This document shows positions 40,755 through 50,668 of a stretch of 64,000 bases of DNA, one piece after another. The notes beneath the pieces are model-generated. The model was not told where the DNA came from. It saw nothing but the letters and a program-made list of their open reading frames with translations, and did no database searches. Numbering within the stretch: the first letter of the stretch is position 1; the number at the start of each line of letters is the position of its first letter. Source of the DNA: Ahaetulla prasina (Eukaryota > Chordata > Lepidosauria > Squamata > Colubridae); contig NC_080541.1 of assembly GCF_028640845.1 (NCBI RefSeq), forward strand, positions 5,733,435-5,797,434. The letters run 5' to 3'. The position numbers and the translations under genes are program-made.

Positions 40755-41525
40755 CTGCCTCCTCCTGTTTTCCCCAAAACAACAACCCTGTTAGGTGGGT
40801 TTGGACTGAGAAGGAGGGACTAGCCCAAGATTACCCAGCCGGCTTTCATGACTAAAGTGGGACTAGAAACCACAGCCTCCTGGCGATTGGCCCAAATTCA
40901 CCCAGCCAGTTTTCACGCATAAGGTGAGCCTAGAACTCACTGTCTCCTAGTGATTGGCCAAAAGTCACCCAGCCAGCTTTTATGCTTAAAATGGGACTAG
41001 AATTCACTGCCACCTAGTGATTGGCCCAAAGTCACCCAGCTGTCTTTCATGGCTAAGGCGGAACTAGAGCTCATCGTCTCTTGGGATTGGCCCAAAGTCA
41101 CTTAGTTTTCATGCCTAACACAAAACTAGAACTCACCAGCTCCTGGTGATTGGCCCAAAGTCACCCAGCCAGGTTTCATGCCTAAAATGGGATTAGAACT
41201 CACACTCTCCTGGTGTTTGGCCCAAAATCATCCATCTGATTTTCATGCCTCAGTTGGGACTAGAACTCATTGTCTCCTAATGACTGGTCCTAACTCACCT
41301 GGTTGGCTTTCCTGTTTAAGGTGAGACTATAACTCATCCTCTCCTGGGATTGGCCCAAAGTCATCTTAGTTGGTTTTTGTGCCTAACACAGAACTAGAAC
41401 TCACCATCTCCTGGTGATTGGCCCAAAGTCACCCAGCTGGCTTTCCTGGCTAAGTCGGAATTGGAACTCACTGTCCCCTTCTTGCTCACCTAGTGCCTTA
41501 ACCACTAGACAAAACTGACTTTCGT
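40755..41525 (-). repeat. Second SINE-4-derived minisatellite
   Basis: Minus-strand SINE-4 with 3' part near 40760 (CCCCAAAACAACAACCCTG), about eleven tandem units of 60-65 bp (each with TTGGCCCAAAGTCACCCAGC and GGACTAGAACTCAC), and tRNA-like end CACCTAGTGCCTTAACCACTAGAC at 41488-41512. It is independent of the 30397 array: opposite strand, different unit lengths. Confidence 0.9.
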
Positions 41526-42425
41526 ACTTTTACATATATAAAATTAAACACGTGTATATTTTTAGCGTTCGTTTGTTTAAAACATTTACATAGCCGTCCA
41601 TTGTATAACGAGCTCCCGGTCATATCACGATATGATAATATGGTGCTTTTGATTGGCAGCTGCTTCCTCAACCTTCCTGGAATTAGTGTGTTATTAGAGT
41701 AAAGTTATTATAGCGCTTCTTGGAAGTAGTGTGTTATTAGAGATCATTCCAGGAAGTTTCCTTGCTTAGGCAATTGATACTGTTACGGAACACATTTTTC
41801 CTGAAAAAGCCAGATTCAAATTTGCAGCTATTTGACAAAGTTTTGAAAACGTGTAACTCCTCGCTGTCTATAAATGGCTTGAGAATTTGGTTCCTCGGAT
41901 TTTTTAAAAGTAAAAATTCATACGGAGAAAAAAGGATAAGATTCAGCCTGAAAACCTCTTTTGGAAAGTGACTGGAGAAATGAAGAAAACCTATTTAGGT
42001 CTGTTCGTCCTCGGATAAAATAGTTGATGTGAGATAAAATAGAAGAACTCAGGGCATGTCAATTGAATCATTTTGGGGAAGGAGCAGGTGGAAAAAAAGA
42101 GATTTCCTGACAATCTGCCAGCTTTTGAAATATAAATGTTGTAAGAGCAGGGCACAGATTTGGTACTTGAAGTAGGGAAGATCTAAACTTCTTTTATCCA
42201 TTTGGCTATCTCATGGAACAGGAGCTACAGTCATGATTGAGTATGTGCCATCAAGTCAGCGTTGATGTTTAGCAAACATTTAAATAGATTTTTTCCCTGG
42301 TGGCCTGTTTCTAATCTGGTCCTTCAAGTCTTCTAAAGGTGCATTCATCGCCACCATAACTGATTCCATCCACCTTGCCTGCTGGTTGTCCTGTTGTTTG
42401 ACTGGAGGTGACAACATAGCAATAT
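41526..42425. other. No recognised feature
   Basis: About 0.9 kb of unassigned AT-rich sequence. A 69-codon frame at 41762 has no motif. A candidate for true single-copy intergenic DNA. Confidence 0.4.
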
Positions 42426-42999
42426 TTGAGTGGCAGCCACGAAGAAGAGGGGGTCAACCAGTGGTGGGATTCAGCCAGTTTGCACCACTTCGGGAGAACT
42501 GGTTGTTAACTTTCTGAGCAGTTTGACAAACTGGTTGTTGGAAGAAATCATTAGGGCAGAGAACCAGTTGTTAAATTACTTGAATCCCACCATTGGGGTC
42601 AACCTAATCTCCAAAGCAGCTGAAGGCAGAACAAGAAGCAATGGATGGAAACTAATCAAGGAGAGATCCAAGCTAGACGCAACCTAGAACTAGGGAGAAA
42701 TTTCCTGGACTGAAAGCTAAAACATATAAAGAACAGTTGCAGGAATTGGGTAGTTCTAGTTTAACAAGGAGAAGGAATAGGGGTGACAGCAGTGTTCTAA
42801 TATTTGAGAGAGGCTGCCACAAAGAAGAAGAGGTCAACTTAGTCTCCAAAGCACCAGAAGTCAAGACAAGAAGCAACGGATGGAAATTAATTTAGGAGAG
42901 AAACAACCTAGAACTAGGGAGAAATTTTCTGGACTGGAGGTTAAAATGAAGAACGGTTACAAAAATTGGGTACTTCTAGTCTAATGAGAAGAACTAGGG
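42426..42999 (+). mobile_element. Two CR1-like fragments, first one hosting an h2 MITE
   Basis: GGCAGCCACGAAGAAGAGGGGGTCAAC resumes after the MITE as CTAATCTCCAAAGCAGCTGAAGG..GAAACTAATCAAGGAGAG. A second fragment repeats the domain (AACAGTTGCAGGAATTGGG.., CACCAGAAGTCAAGACAAGAAGC). Both frames are broken. Confidence 0.82.
42459..42595. mobile_element. h2 hAT-type MITE, TSD GGGTCAAC
   Basis: 137 bp; CAGTGGTGGGATTCAGCC left and TTGAATCCCACCATTG right, perfect 8-bp duplication at 42451-42458 and 42596-42603. The family matches 50307 and 62012. Confidence 0.92.
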
Positions 43000-43419
43000 C
43001 AGTGATGGCTAATCTTTTTGTCATTGTGTGCCAAAAGCGTGCCTGTGTATGTGCGCTAGCGCATGTGCGTGCCCGCACCCATAATGCAATGTGCACCCGA
43101 CCCCACCCCATGCCCCCGACCCCTACACATGTGCACGCGACCTCCCCCTGCCCCACATACGTGCAGGTGACCCCCACCCACCAACCATGCATGCATGACC
43201 CCCCCTGCGCTCCCACTGCCCCCATGCAATGCATGGTCCTGAGCATGGATGCATGAGCCCCATGCCCCCACACGTGTGCACACATTTTCTGCATGTACCC
43301 TGCCCCCCATGCGTGTGTGGCAGAGACCCGAAAATCAGCTGGCTGGCAGGAGGTTTGCGCACATGCACAGTGGAGCTGAGCTGGGGCGATGGCTTGCGTG
43401 CCATAGGTTCGCCATCATG
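43000..43419. mobile_element. h4 hAT-type MITE
   Basis: CAGTGATGGCTAATCTTTTTG left, AGGTTCGCCATCATG right. Flanks AACTAGGG and GACTAGGA agree at 6 of 8. The body is a C-rich run of CATGCA/ACGTGCA segments that opens spurious frames on both strands. Confidence 0.75.
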
Positions 43420-43604
43420 GGACTAGGAGAACGCCATCAACCATATTGTGGGGAGTTAGTTTGTCCCCTATGTTGCACCATGGATAGTGCAAAAGCATGA
43501 ACTAAACACACTAGCAATTTCAGGGACCCAAATACATGGACATGAACCTCTACAGACCTTCCCAGGTCCAGATGACAAGAAAGTTTGGGAACACAATTCA
43601 TACA

Positions 43605-43800
43605 AGCCATGGCTCAATGGTTAAAGACACTGAGCTTGTCAGCTGGAAAACGGACAGCCCAGGTTCGAGACCCGAGTGCTGTGTGACGGGGTGAGCTCCC
43701 ATTTCTCGCTCTAGCTCCTGCCCACCTAGCAGTTCGAAAGCATGAACATGCGAGTAAATAAATAGGTACCACCTATTTATGTATTTACTCACATTACCTT
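43605..43800 (+). mobile_element. SINE-1 copy with A and B boxes
   Basis: ATGGCTCAATGGTTAAAGAC (A box) and CAGGTTCGAGACCCGAGTG (B box), GGGGTGAGCTCCCATT, CACCTAGCAGTTCGAAAGC, then AAATAAATAGGTACCACC. tRNA-derived and truncated at the 3' end. Confidence 0.8.
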
Positions 43801-44209
43801 TAAATGCTAACTTAATGTCAAAGTGTTACAATATAGAAATTGAGTAGCTGGGGCAGCGGGGTTGTGCCGTGAGGCGGAACACACACTTGTAACTATTTGG
43901 GGAGTGCTGGCTCCTGAGTGTGGCAATCTGCGCTGTGATTGGTTGCTGTGGGTGTGGAGGGGAGTTTCCCTTTTTTCCCGCCTTTTTCTTCTGTGTGCCC
44001 TGTGATTTACCTCATGAGGCTCCTGTTTGCTGACTGTCTTGTTTGTTGTGTATATAGTTGTGAAATATATTTATTTATATGAAAGTACAAGTTGGTGTCA
44101 GCATCTCTGACTTCATTTGGACACCTGCTGCACTGAGACGAAGAGTTCAGTAATTTAAAACAGCAGTTAAAAAAATGGTAATAAGTTGAAGACGACCTCC
44201 CAAGCCTCT
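43801..44209. other. Unassigned
   Basis: Contains TGATTGGTTGCTG (CCAAT complement) and GTATATAGTTGTGAAATATATTTATTT, which could be an old LTR or promoter relic, but no ends can be defined. Confidence 0.3.
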
Positions 44210-44940
44210 GTTTTTCAAGAGGCAAATGGACTTTCTTTGTTTTTCCTTGAAGACATTTCGCTTCTTATCCAAGAACTGAAGAAGCTTTTTTTTAAAAAAA
44301 ATATTTTTTATTAAGTTTTTCACCCTTAAAAACAAAATGAAGAAAAAACGCAACAAAAAAACACATTTAAAACACATAACAAACACAGCGTTACATAATT
44401 TACAGCTTGTCGTATCGGCAGTGGTATATATTCTTTGTTCTTTTTTACTCAATCCTATACATACTTATATTTACATTGGTTTCTATTTACCAGTCCAATA
44501 ATTTACATTTCCTATTTTTGACTTAGTTAGATTAACAATCGAATTTATAATTTTGATTTCTTTTTTTCCAACCAATCATATAGTTTGTTCCACACTTTCT
44601 AATATTCCGACTCTTCCCTTTCCTTAATTTCTAACGTCATCCTGTCCATTTCTGCACACTGTAAAATTTTTGGGATTATTATTTCCTCTCCTGGGACATT
44701 ATTTTGTTTCCATACATATGCTACAGCGATCCTTGCTGCCGTTAATAAATGAAGTATTAAGTATTGCAAAGATTTATCCATTTTTGAACTAATTATTCCC
44801 AATAGATAAAATTCCGGTTTGAATTCCATTTTTAGTTGGGTAACTAAAGATTGAGACGTCTTCAAGGAAAAATGAAGGCCAGTTGCCTCTTGAAAAAAGC
44901 ATTTTTGGGACAACCATGACCTGGATGGCTGAGTAGCTCC
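44210..44940. repeat. HP-A arms interrupted by L1
   Basis: Left arm (minus) AAGAGGCAAATGGACTTTC..GAAGACATTTCGCTTC..CCAAGAACTGAAGAAG, right arm (plus) GAGACGTCTTCAAGG..GGCCAGTTGCCTCTTG..TTTTGGGACAACCATGACC. The L1 at 44284-44851 separates them. Confidence 0.65.
44284..44851 (-). mobile_element. L1-type LINE 3' end
   Basis: T-rich start is the poly(A) tail on the minus strand. Minus-strand coding (from about 44845 to 44600) reads NGIQTGILSIGNN, LILHLLTAARIAVAYVWKQ, EMDRMTLEIKEREESEY; LLTAARIAVAYVWKQ is characteristic of vertebrate L1 ORF2 C-termini. 3' UTR about 300 bp. Confidence 0.85.
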
Positions 44941-44991
44941 ATAGATATCTAATGCTTCTGATTTCATTAAAGGTCCCTTCGACAACATAAG

Positions 44992-45622
44992 TGTTGTGTC
45001 CCACCCCCACTCCGATGAACGAGTAAAGGAAGTCCGTAACAAACTTGGCAACGAAGCCTCTGCAGCTTGCCAAGTTCCTTCGAGGCTTATCAGGGCAGGC
45101 AGGAGTCCAAGTTGTGACTTCAGCGATAGGGTCCGATATCAGCAAACTAGATAAGACTTTGCTTGACTCAAGGTTGGAATGCCAAAAGCAGGTCCTTTAT
45201 ATAGGCTGTGGGGTGTGGCTCCATGACTCAGCATTTATCCAGGCCTGCCCCACCCTTCCTTCTGCTGGCGTCGCCTCTCAGATCTCCGGAAGCGAGGGTC
45301 CACCTACTCTGAATTGTCTTCAGCTGGCTCTGCTGTCAGCGTCTGGGAAAGGGAGGGGTCAGAGGGAGTAGGCCTGGGTGATTCCACCACCTGGCTGGCT
45401 TCCTGCTCTGAAGGCTGAGCCAAAGGAACACACGCTGTATGAGTGAGGTTTATTGGGCTTCTCCTTTCACTCCTTGAATCCTCTCCAGGCATGGGGCCAG
45501 GGCCGGGGGCTGGAGTCATGACAGGCCATTCATCTTCATTATCAGACTCGGAGTCTGATAAAAGGCCCGGTTGGAGATGGGAGGGGCCCGGCTGAGGAGA
45601 GGAGGGAGGATTAGTCACAACA
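44992..45622 (-). mobile_element. Solo LTR, family LTR-A copy 4, TSD ATAAG
   Basis: 631 bp, the longest copy, with TGTTGTG...CACAACA ends that are perfect inverted heptamers, and perfect TSD ATAAG (44987-44991, 45623-45627). The minus-strand U3 frame runs from the LTR start: IVVTNPPSSPQPG, LLSDSESDNEDEWP, an extended serine/threonine-proline linker, one stop, then DPRFRRSERRRQQKEGWGRPG and stop. Confidence 0.93.
45194..45233 (-). promoter_or_regulatory. LTR-A core promoter module
   Basis: Minus strand TGCTGAGTCAT (45233-45223), CACACCCCA, CCTATATAAAGG (45205-45194); identical order and spacing to the copies at 409 and 8718. Confidence 0.6.
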
Positions 45623-45627
45623 ATAAG

Positions 45628-46127
45628 CATCAAACCACATGCGTTGTTCCGCTTTTCTCAATCCGCCACCGAGCCGAGTATCCCTGCAGAAGGAAGCTGA
45701 GCTGACGGAGAAGGAGGTCTTAGCTAATAAGCTGTTTAACTTAAATGGATTCTTTCCAAGTACACAAGTCCGACGGACGAGAATGAGGGCTTTCCTGAGG
45801 CAACTTTTGGGGCCTTCAATTAGCATGCCTTACTCCAATCAATAGAAGGATTTTGGAGTAGCATGCCGGGTGCAGGCTATTGAATAGTCATTAGAATCCC
45901 ATTACATCTCAAAGTCGTTGAGATAGCCCATGGCAGGTTTTGATAGATTACCGGTAAAGCTCCTTTTAGGCTTCACACAGTGGGATAGGATTCTTTATCT
46001 GAGCAAGACGGCAGCGTCAGATTAACGAAAATAACAGTTTTGCTATAGGTGGGTATAGATCTCGAGATTCAGAGGCAGATGGCAAAAGACTTTGAAGGCC
46101 AAAGGCAAAGATCACAGGAAGGAGAGA
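45628..46127. other. No recognised feature
   Basis: Unassigned flank of LTR-A copy 4. Short frames have no motif. Confidence 0.35.
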
Positions 46128-46161
46128 CAATAATAATAATAATAATAACAACAACAACAAT

Positions 46162-46192
<31 letters not shown>

Positions 46193-46610
46193 AGTTGGAA
46201 GGGACCTTGGAGGCCTTCTAGTCCAACCCCCTGCCCAGGCAGGAAACCCTACACCACTTCAGACAAATGGCTATCCAACATTTTCTTAAAAATTTCCAGT
46301 GTTGGAGCATCCACAACTTCTGCAAGCAAGTTGTTCCACTGATTGATTGTTCTAACTGTCAGGAAATTTCTCCTTAGTTCTAGGTTGCTTCTTTCCTTGA
46401 TCAGTTTCCACCCATTGTTTCTTTTCTACCCTCAGATGCTTTGGAGAATAGTTTGACTCCCTCTTCTTTGTGGCAACCCCTGAGATATTGGAACACAGCT
46501 ATCATGTCTCCCCTAGTCCTTCTTTCCATTAAACTAGAACTACCCAGTTCCTGCAACCATTCTTCATATGTTTCAGCCTCCAATCCCCTAATCATCTTTG
46601 TGTTTAAGGG
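46128..46610 (-). mobile_element. CR1-like 3' end with AAT/AAC tail
   Basis: AAT/AAC triplets (46128-46190) form the tail; ATGAGTTGGAAGGGACCTTGG..AACCCCCTGCCC starts the minus CR1. Coding remnant LEAETYEEWLQELGSSSL and FQYLRGCHKEEGVKLFSKASEG. Confidence 0.88.
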
Positions 46611-46741
46611 ATGCATACATCTTCAGGAGTCATAGTAACTGTTTGGATAAAGATCAAGATGTAGGCTAAACCTTTATCTTATCAATTAACCTTCCTTTGG
46701 TCTATAAAGATTCCTAAGCAACTTGGTATCAGGGTCTAGGC

Positions 46742-47737
46742 CATTGAGGGCGAACCTATGGCACGTGTGCTGCAGGTGGCATGCGGAGCCATATCTGTGG
46801 GCACACGCGCGTTGCCCTAGCTAAGCTGCATCGTGCGTGCACGCACGCGCAGGCCAGATGATTTTCGGGCCTTCCGGGCCCACCGGAAGTTGGGAAACAG
46901 GCTGTTTCCAGCCTCTAGAGGGCCTCAGGGGGGTGGGGGAGGTTGTTTTTGCCCTCCCCAGGATCCAAGAAAGCCTCTGGAACCTGGGGAGGGCAAAAAA
47001 CGAGCCTACTGGGCCCACCGGTAAGCTTTTTGCCGTCACGTGCCAAAAGCGAGAGGGACGACCGGGGGGGAGAGGGAGCATGGAGGGGCATTGAATTATG
47101 GGTGTGGGCACACACACATGTGGCACACACACACTCCAGTGCTCCCCCCACTTTTGGCACACAATGGCAAAAATAGAATAGAATAGAATAGAATTTTTAT
47201 TGGCCAAGTGTGATTGGACACACAAGGAATTTGTCTTGGTGCATATGCTCTCAGTGTACATAAAAGAAAAGATGCAAATAGTATAGAATAGAATAGAATA
47301 GAATGGAATGGAATGGAATGGAATGGAATGGAATGGAATGGAATAGAATAGAATTCTTTATTGGCCAAGTGTGATTGGACACACAAGGAATTTGTCTTGG
47401 TGCATATGCTCTCAATGTACATAAAAGAAATAATAGAATAGAATAGAATAGAATAGAATAGAATAGAATAGAATAGAATAGAATAGAATAGAATAGATTT
47501 TTTTATTGGCCAAATGTGACTGGACACACAAGGAATTTGTCTTGGTGCATATGCTCTCAGTGTACATAAAAGAAAAGATACCTTCATCAAGGTACAACAT
47601 TTACAACTTAATGATAGTCATAGGGTACAAATAAGCAATCAGGAAACAATCAATATCAATATAAATCATAAGGATTACGAGCAACAAAGTTACAGTCATA
47701 CAGTCATAACTGGAAGGAGATGGGTTAGCCATCACTG
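46742..47737. mobile_element. h4 hAT-like element hosting LINE-T tails
   Basis: CATTGAGGGCGAACCTATGG left, GGTTAGCCATCACTG right, flanks GTCTAGGC (46734-46741) and GTCTAGCT (47738-47745) matching 6 of 8. The body has GGGGAGGGCAAAA and GGCACACACAC. Its right half is broken by 47166-47717. Confidence 0.65.
47166..47717 (-). repeat. Three tandem LINE-T 3' ends with AATAG tails
   Basis: Each unit is AATAG repeats then TTATTGGCCAAGTGTGATTGG, CACAAGGAATTTGTCTTGGTGC and CTCTCAGTGTACATAAAAG. Units start near 47170, 47281 and 47433; only the last extends further into the 3' UTR (GATACCTTCATCAAGGTACAAC, ATAGTCATAGGGTACAAATAAG). The tail and terminal about 80 bp were amplified in place. Confidence 0.88.
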
Positions 47738-47745
47738 GTCTAGCT

Positions 47746-47914
47746 GATCCTGTTAATGGTCAGACATTCCTAAACAGGAAGGTAGATGGCCTGACTCCAT
47801 TGGTGTCATTTCTGTGTTGGTCACCATGACATAAAAAGTTTCACACAGCAAAGCGCATGATCACCAAACCGATTGTTAAGCTAGGAGGATCCCCACACCT
47901 GGACTATGCAGAAA
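47746..47914. other. No recognised feature
   Basis: Short unassigned interval. Confidence 0.3.
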
Positions 47915-48125
47915 AAGAAATTGGTCGCCACGATGTAAAAAAGATGTTGAGACTCTACAGAGAGTGCAGAGAAGAGCAACAAAGATAATTAGGGGACTGG
48001 AGGCTAAAACGTATGAAGAACGGTTGCAGGAATTGGCTTATGTCTAGTTTAATGAAAAGAAGGACTAGGGGTGACATGATAGCAATCTTCCAATATTTGA
48101 GGGGCTGCCATAAAGAAGAGGGGAT

Positions 48126-48393
48126 TGTTGTGACCCAGGTTCCTGGACCCGGACTCCTGGACTCGGATGATTCAGAAAGTGAGGGAGAAGACCTGGCAAA
48201 CCCTTCTTCTCTTGGGCCCTCTCCCTCCCTGGCACCCACTCAAAGGGAGGAGGAGGGGCCGGCAAGGCCTGATTCTCTGGAGCCTTCTTCTGATTTGGCA
48301 ACGCCCCAAGAACAGTTTTGGAGTGATGCAAGACTGCGCAGACGTGATCGGCGCACGCAGCAGAAACAGCGTTGGGATAAGGTCAAGGAATGA
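48126..48393 (+). other. LTR-D U3 acidic/basic open frame
   Basis: Read from the LTR start in the phase IVVTQVPGP, the frame is open to the stop at 48391-48393: DSDDSESEGED, a proline/serine linker, then FWSDARLRRRDRRTQQKQRW. Composition and order match the U3 frames of LTR-A, -B and -C although the nucleotide sequence differs. Its start codon, if any, would lie upstream in the internal region of a full element, which suggests a pol or 3' ORF reading into U3. Not shown to be translated. Confidence 0.5.
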
Positions 48394-48702
48394 TGGACAT
48401 CTGCAGAGACTATAAATACGAGGCGGGACTTCCTGGTTTTTTGTCTTGGACAAAGCAATGAATTTGTGCGGGCAAACTGTATCAATGGAGGGAAGAATAT
48501 ATTCATGAGTAATTCTGGCCTTATCTATAATTTCCTCGTTATCTCCAGAAACTTGGCAGGCTCATGGGTAGACGTGGCCAGGACATTTATCTATGTAAAT
48601 AAAGTAGAAGTGGAGGCCTCTGACTGACTCTTTGCTGGGAGTATTGGGGGAGGGAAACAGAACATTTTGTCCAAGACCTGACTAAAACATCTTCCACCAA
48701 AG

Positions 48703-49060
48703 ATGGACCAGCAGCAGGTACAGCAGCAGTTACAGCAGCTACAAGCGGCTAATCAACAGCTCCAGCAGCAAGTGGCTCACTTGGCAGGCCAACTTGCTGC
48801 CGGGAATGTGCCTGCAGCCCCCCCCCCTCCTCCCACTCCTCCTCCTCGTCGCAAGTGCCTGATAACCGTGCCGGATAAGTTTTCTGGGCAGCCTGAGATG
48901 TTCCCGACCTTCTTGGGACAGTGCCAGCTCTACATGGCTATGCGGCCAGAGGATTTCCCAGACGACCGGGCTAAGGTGGCCTTTGTGATTAACCTTCTTT
49001 CCAGCTTGGCTGCTCGATGGGCCACGCCCCTCTTGCTCCAGGACAGCCCCCTGCCTTTCA
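48703..49060 (+). pseudogene. Sushi-like Gag, N-terminal part
   Basis: Starts MDQQQVQQQLQQLQAANQQ (a glutamine-rich coiled coil, residues 1-35), then a proline run (about 44-56), then a capsid-type domain: VPDKFSGQPEMFPTFLGQCQ, AMRPEDFPDDRAKVAFVINL, LAARWATPLL. This resembles Gag of Sushi-type Ty3/Gypsy elements, the source of mammalian PEG10/RTL genes. The capsid is cut after about 120 residues and the frame runs into LTR and CR1. There is no zinc knuckle. A pseudogene, not a domesticated gene. Confidence 0.85.
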
Positions 49061-49429
49061 CTGACTCTTTGTTGGGAGTATTGGGGGAGGGAAACAGAAC
49101 AGGGATCAACGTATTCTTCAAAGCACCTGAAGACAGGACAAGAAGCAATGTATGGAAACTAATCAAGGAGAGCAGCAACCTAGAACTAAGGAGAAATTTC
49201 CTGACCGTTAGAACGGACCCTTAATCATGACTTGCCTTCAGAAGTTGTGGGTGCTCCATCACTGGAGCACATTGGACAACCATTTGTTTGAAATGGTCTG
49301 GGTCCGCTACTTGAGTAGGGGGTTAGACTAGAAGATCTTCAAGGTGCCTTCCAACTCTATTATTCTGTTATTCTTTTAGATCCATATCAATAGATAGAAG
49401 GTACCATGGCTATATCTATAGACTAAATA

Positions 49430-49680
49430 CGGTAACAGAATTGGAAGGAACCTTGGAGGTCTTCTAGTCCAACCCCCTGCTCAAGTAGGAAACCCTACAC
49501 TATTTCAGACAAATGCTTGTCCAATCTCTTCTTAAAAACTGCCAGTGATTCACAGCTTCTGGAGGCAAGTGGTTCTCCTGGTTGATTGTTCTCACTGTCA
49601 GGAAATTTCTCCTTATCCTTAGGTTGCTTCTCTCCTTGGTTAATTTCCATCTATTGTTTCTTGTCCTGCCTACAGGACAA
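49430..49680 (-). mobile_element. CR1-like 3' end
   Basis: ACAGAATTGGAAGGAACCTTGGAGG..CAACCCCCTGCTCAAG and GGCAAGTGGTTCTCCTGG to GTTTCTTGTCCTGCC; minus strand, 5'-truncated. Confidence 0.87.
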
Positions 49681-49805
49681 GAATGTAATTAGCAATGCCT
49701 TCATACACAAATGCCAAATGGTTTGTCAAATTTATAAATACAATTAAGCCTATATGAATTGGACTATCTTATCAGCTGTACCCAGAAGGATGGAACCATG
49801 GAACA

Positions 49806-50668
49806 GAAGCGGCCTTCGGAAGTTGTGGGAGCTTTGTCGCTTGAGACTTTCAAGAAGAGATTGGACTGCCATTTGTCAGAAATGGTGTAGGGTCTCCTGC
49901 TTGAGCGGGGGTTTATTTTATTGATTGATTTATTGTATTTATTTATTTGTCAATCACATATAAGATAATGAGTAAAAGTATAAACATAATTTGGATAGAA
50001 GAAAAGAGTAAGTAAAAAGAAAACATTAGGACAGGGACGGTAGGCACGCAGGTGCACTTATGCAGTTATGCCCCTTACAGACCTCTTAGGAACGGGGTGA
50101 GGTCAACAGTAGACAGTTTAAGCTTAAAGTTTTGGGGGTTTGGGGAAGAAACCACAGAGTCAGGTAGTGCATTCCAGGCATTGACCACTCTGTTGCTGAA
50201 GTCGTATTTTCTGCAATTGAGTTTGGAGCAGTTTACCTTGAGTTTGTATCTATTATTTGCTCGTGTGTTGTTGTGGTTGAAGCTGAAGTAGTCATTGACA
50301 GGTAGGCAGTGGTGGGATTCAGCCGGTTCGCACCACTTTGGGAGAAACCAGTTGTTAACTCTCTGAGCAGTTTGACGAACTGGTTGTTGGAAGAAATCAT
50401 TAAGGCAGAGAACCGGTTGTTAAATTACTTGAATCCCACCACTGCAGGTAGGACATTGTGGTAGATAATTTTATGTACTATGCTTAGGTCAGACTGAAGT
50501 CGGCGTAGTTCTAAGTTGTCTAAGCCCAAAATTTGGAGTCTGGTGGCATAAGGTATTTTATTGTGACCAGAGGAGTGGAGGACTCCTTTTGTGAAATATC
50601 TCGGGACTCTCTTGATTGTATTTATGTCCGATATGCAGGTTCCAGACAGATGACTAGATTGGACTAGA
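49806..50668. mobile_element. CR1 tail (+) split by LINE-X (-)
   Basis: 49806-49910 is a plus CR1 end (CGGAAGTTGTGGGAGC..TTGAGCGGGGG), which resumes at about 50665 (TTGGACTAGA). LINE-X on the minus strand (49911-50664) has a TTTA tail, GCAGTTATGCCCCTTACAG and a coding remnant IKRVPRYFTKGVLHSSGHNK, LGLDNLELRRLQSDL. An h2 MITE lies at 50307-50444. Confidence 0.82.
50307..50444. mobile_element. h2 hAT-type MITE, TSD CAGGTAGG
   Basis: 138 bp; CAGTGGTGGGATTCAGCC left, TTGAATCCCACCACTG right, perfect 8-bp duplication CAGGTAGG at 50299-50306 and 50445-50452. Nested in LINE-X. Confidence 0.93.

Larger units (their letters stand above)
48126..49101 (+). mobile_element. Deleted Sushi-like Ty3/Gypsy element (LTR-D), TSD GGGAT
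   Basis: 976 bp: a full 5' LTR (48126-48664, TGTTGTGACCC...GAAACAGAACA), leader, the start of gag, then a jump to the last 41 bp of the 3' LTR (49061-49101, one mismatch to 48624-48664). Perfect TSD GGGAT (48121-48125, 49102-49106). LTR: U3 acidic/basic frame, TATAAATA at 48411, AATAAAG near 48597. Most of gag and all of pol are deleted. Confidence 0.92.
47915..49377 (+). mobile_element. CR1-like LINE split by a Sushi-like LTR element
   Basis: 47915-48125 (TTGGTCGCCACGATG, GGACTGGAGGCTAAAACG, TTTGAGGGGCTGCC) resumes at 49102-49377 (GGGATCAACGTATTC, AGGAGAAATTTCCTGACCG, CAGAAGTTGTGGGTGC, GGGTTAGACTAGAAG). GGGAT flanks both sides of the insert. Confidence 0.9.

Noticed and set aside
43000..43419. 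Cysteine/histidine-rich small proteins on both strands
   Set aside because: The frames come from a CATGCA/CCCC-rich hAT-like body and are not preserved in the related element at 8073.
43605..43680. Functional tRNA gene
   Set aside because: A and B boxes are present but no cloverleaf with intact acceptor and anticodon stems forms; the downstream body identifies it as a SINE. The same holds at 6823, 39162 and 56640.
48703..49224. Domesticated Gag gene of PEG10/RTL type
   Set aside because: The capsid is truncated by the deletion and the frame continues into LTR and CR1; perfect TSDs show an ordinary recent insertion.
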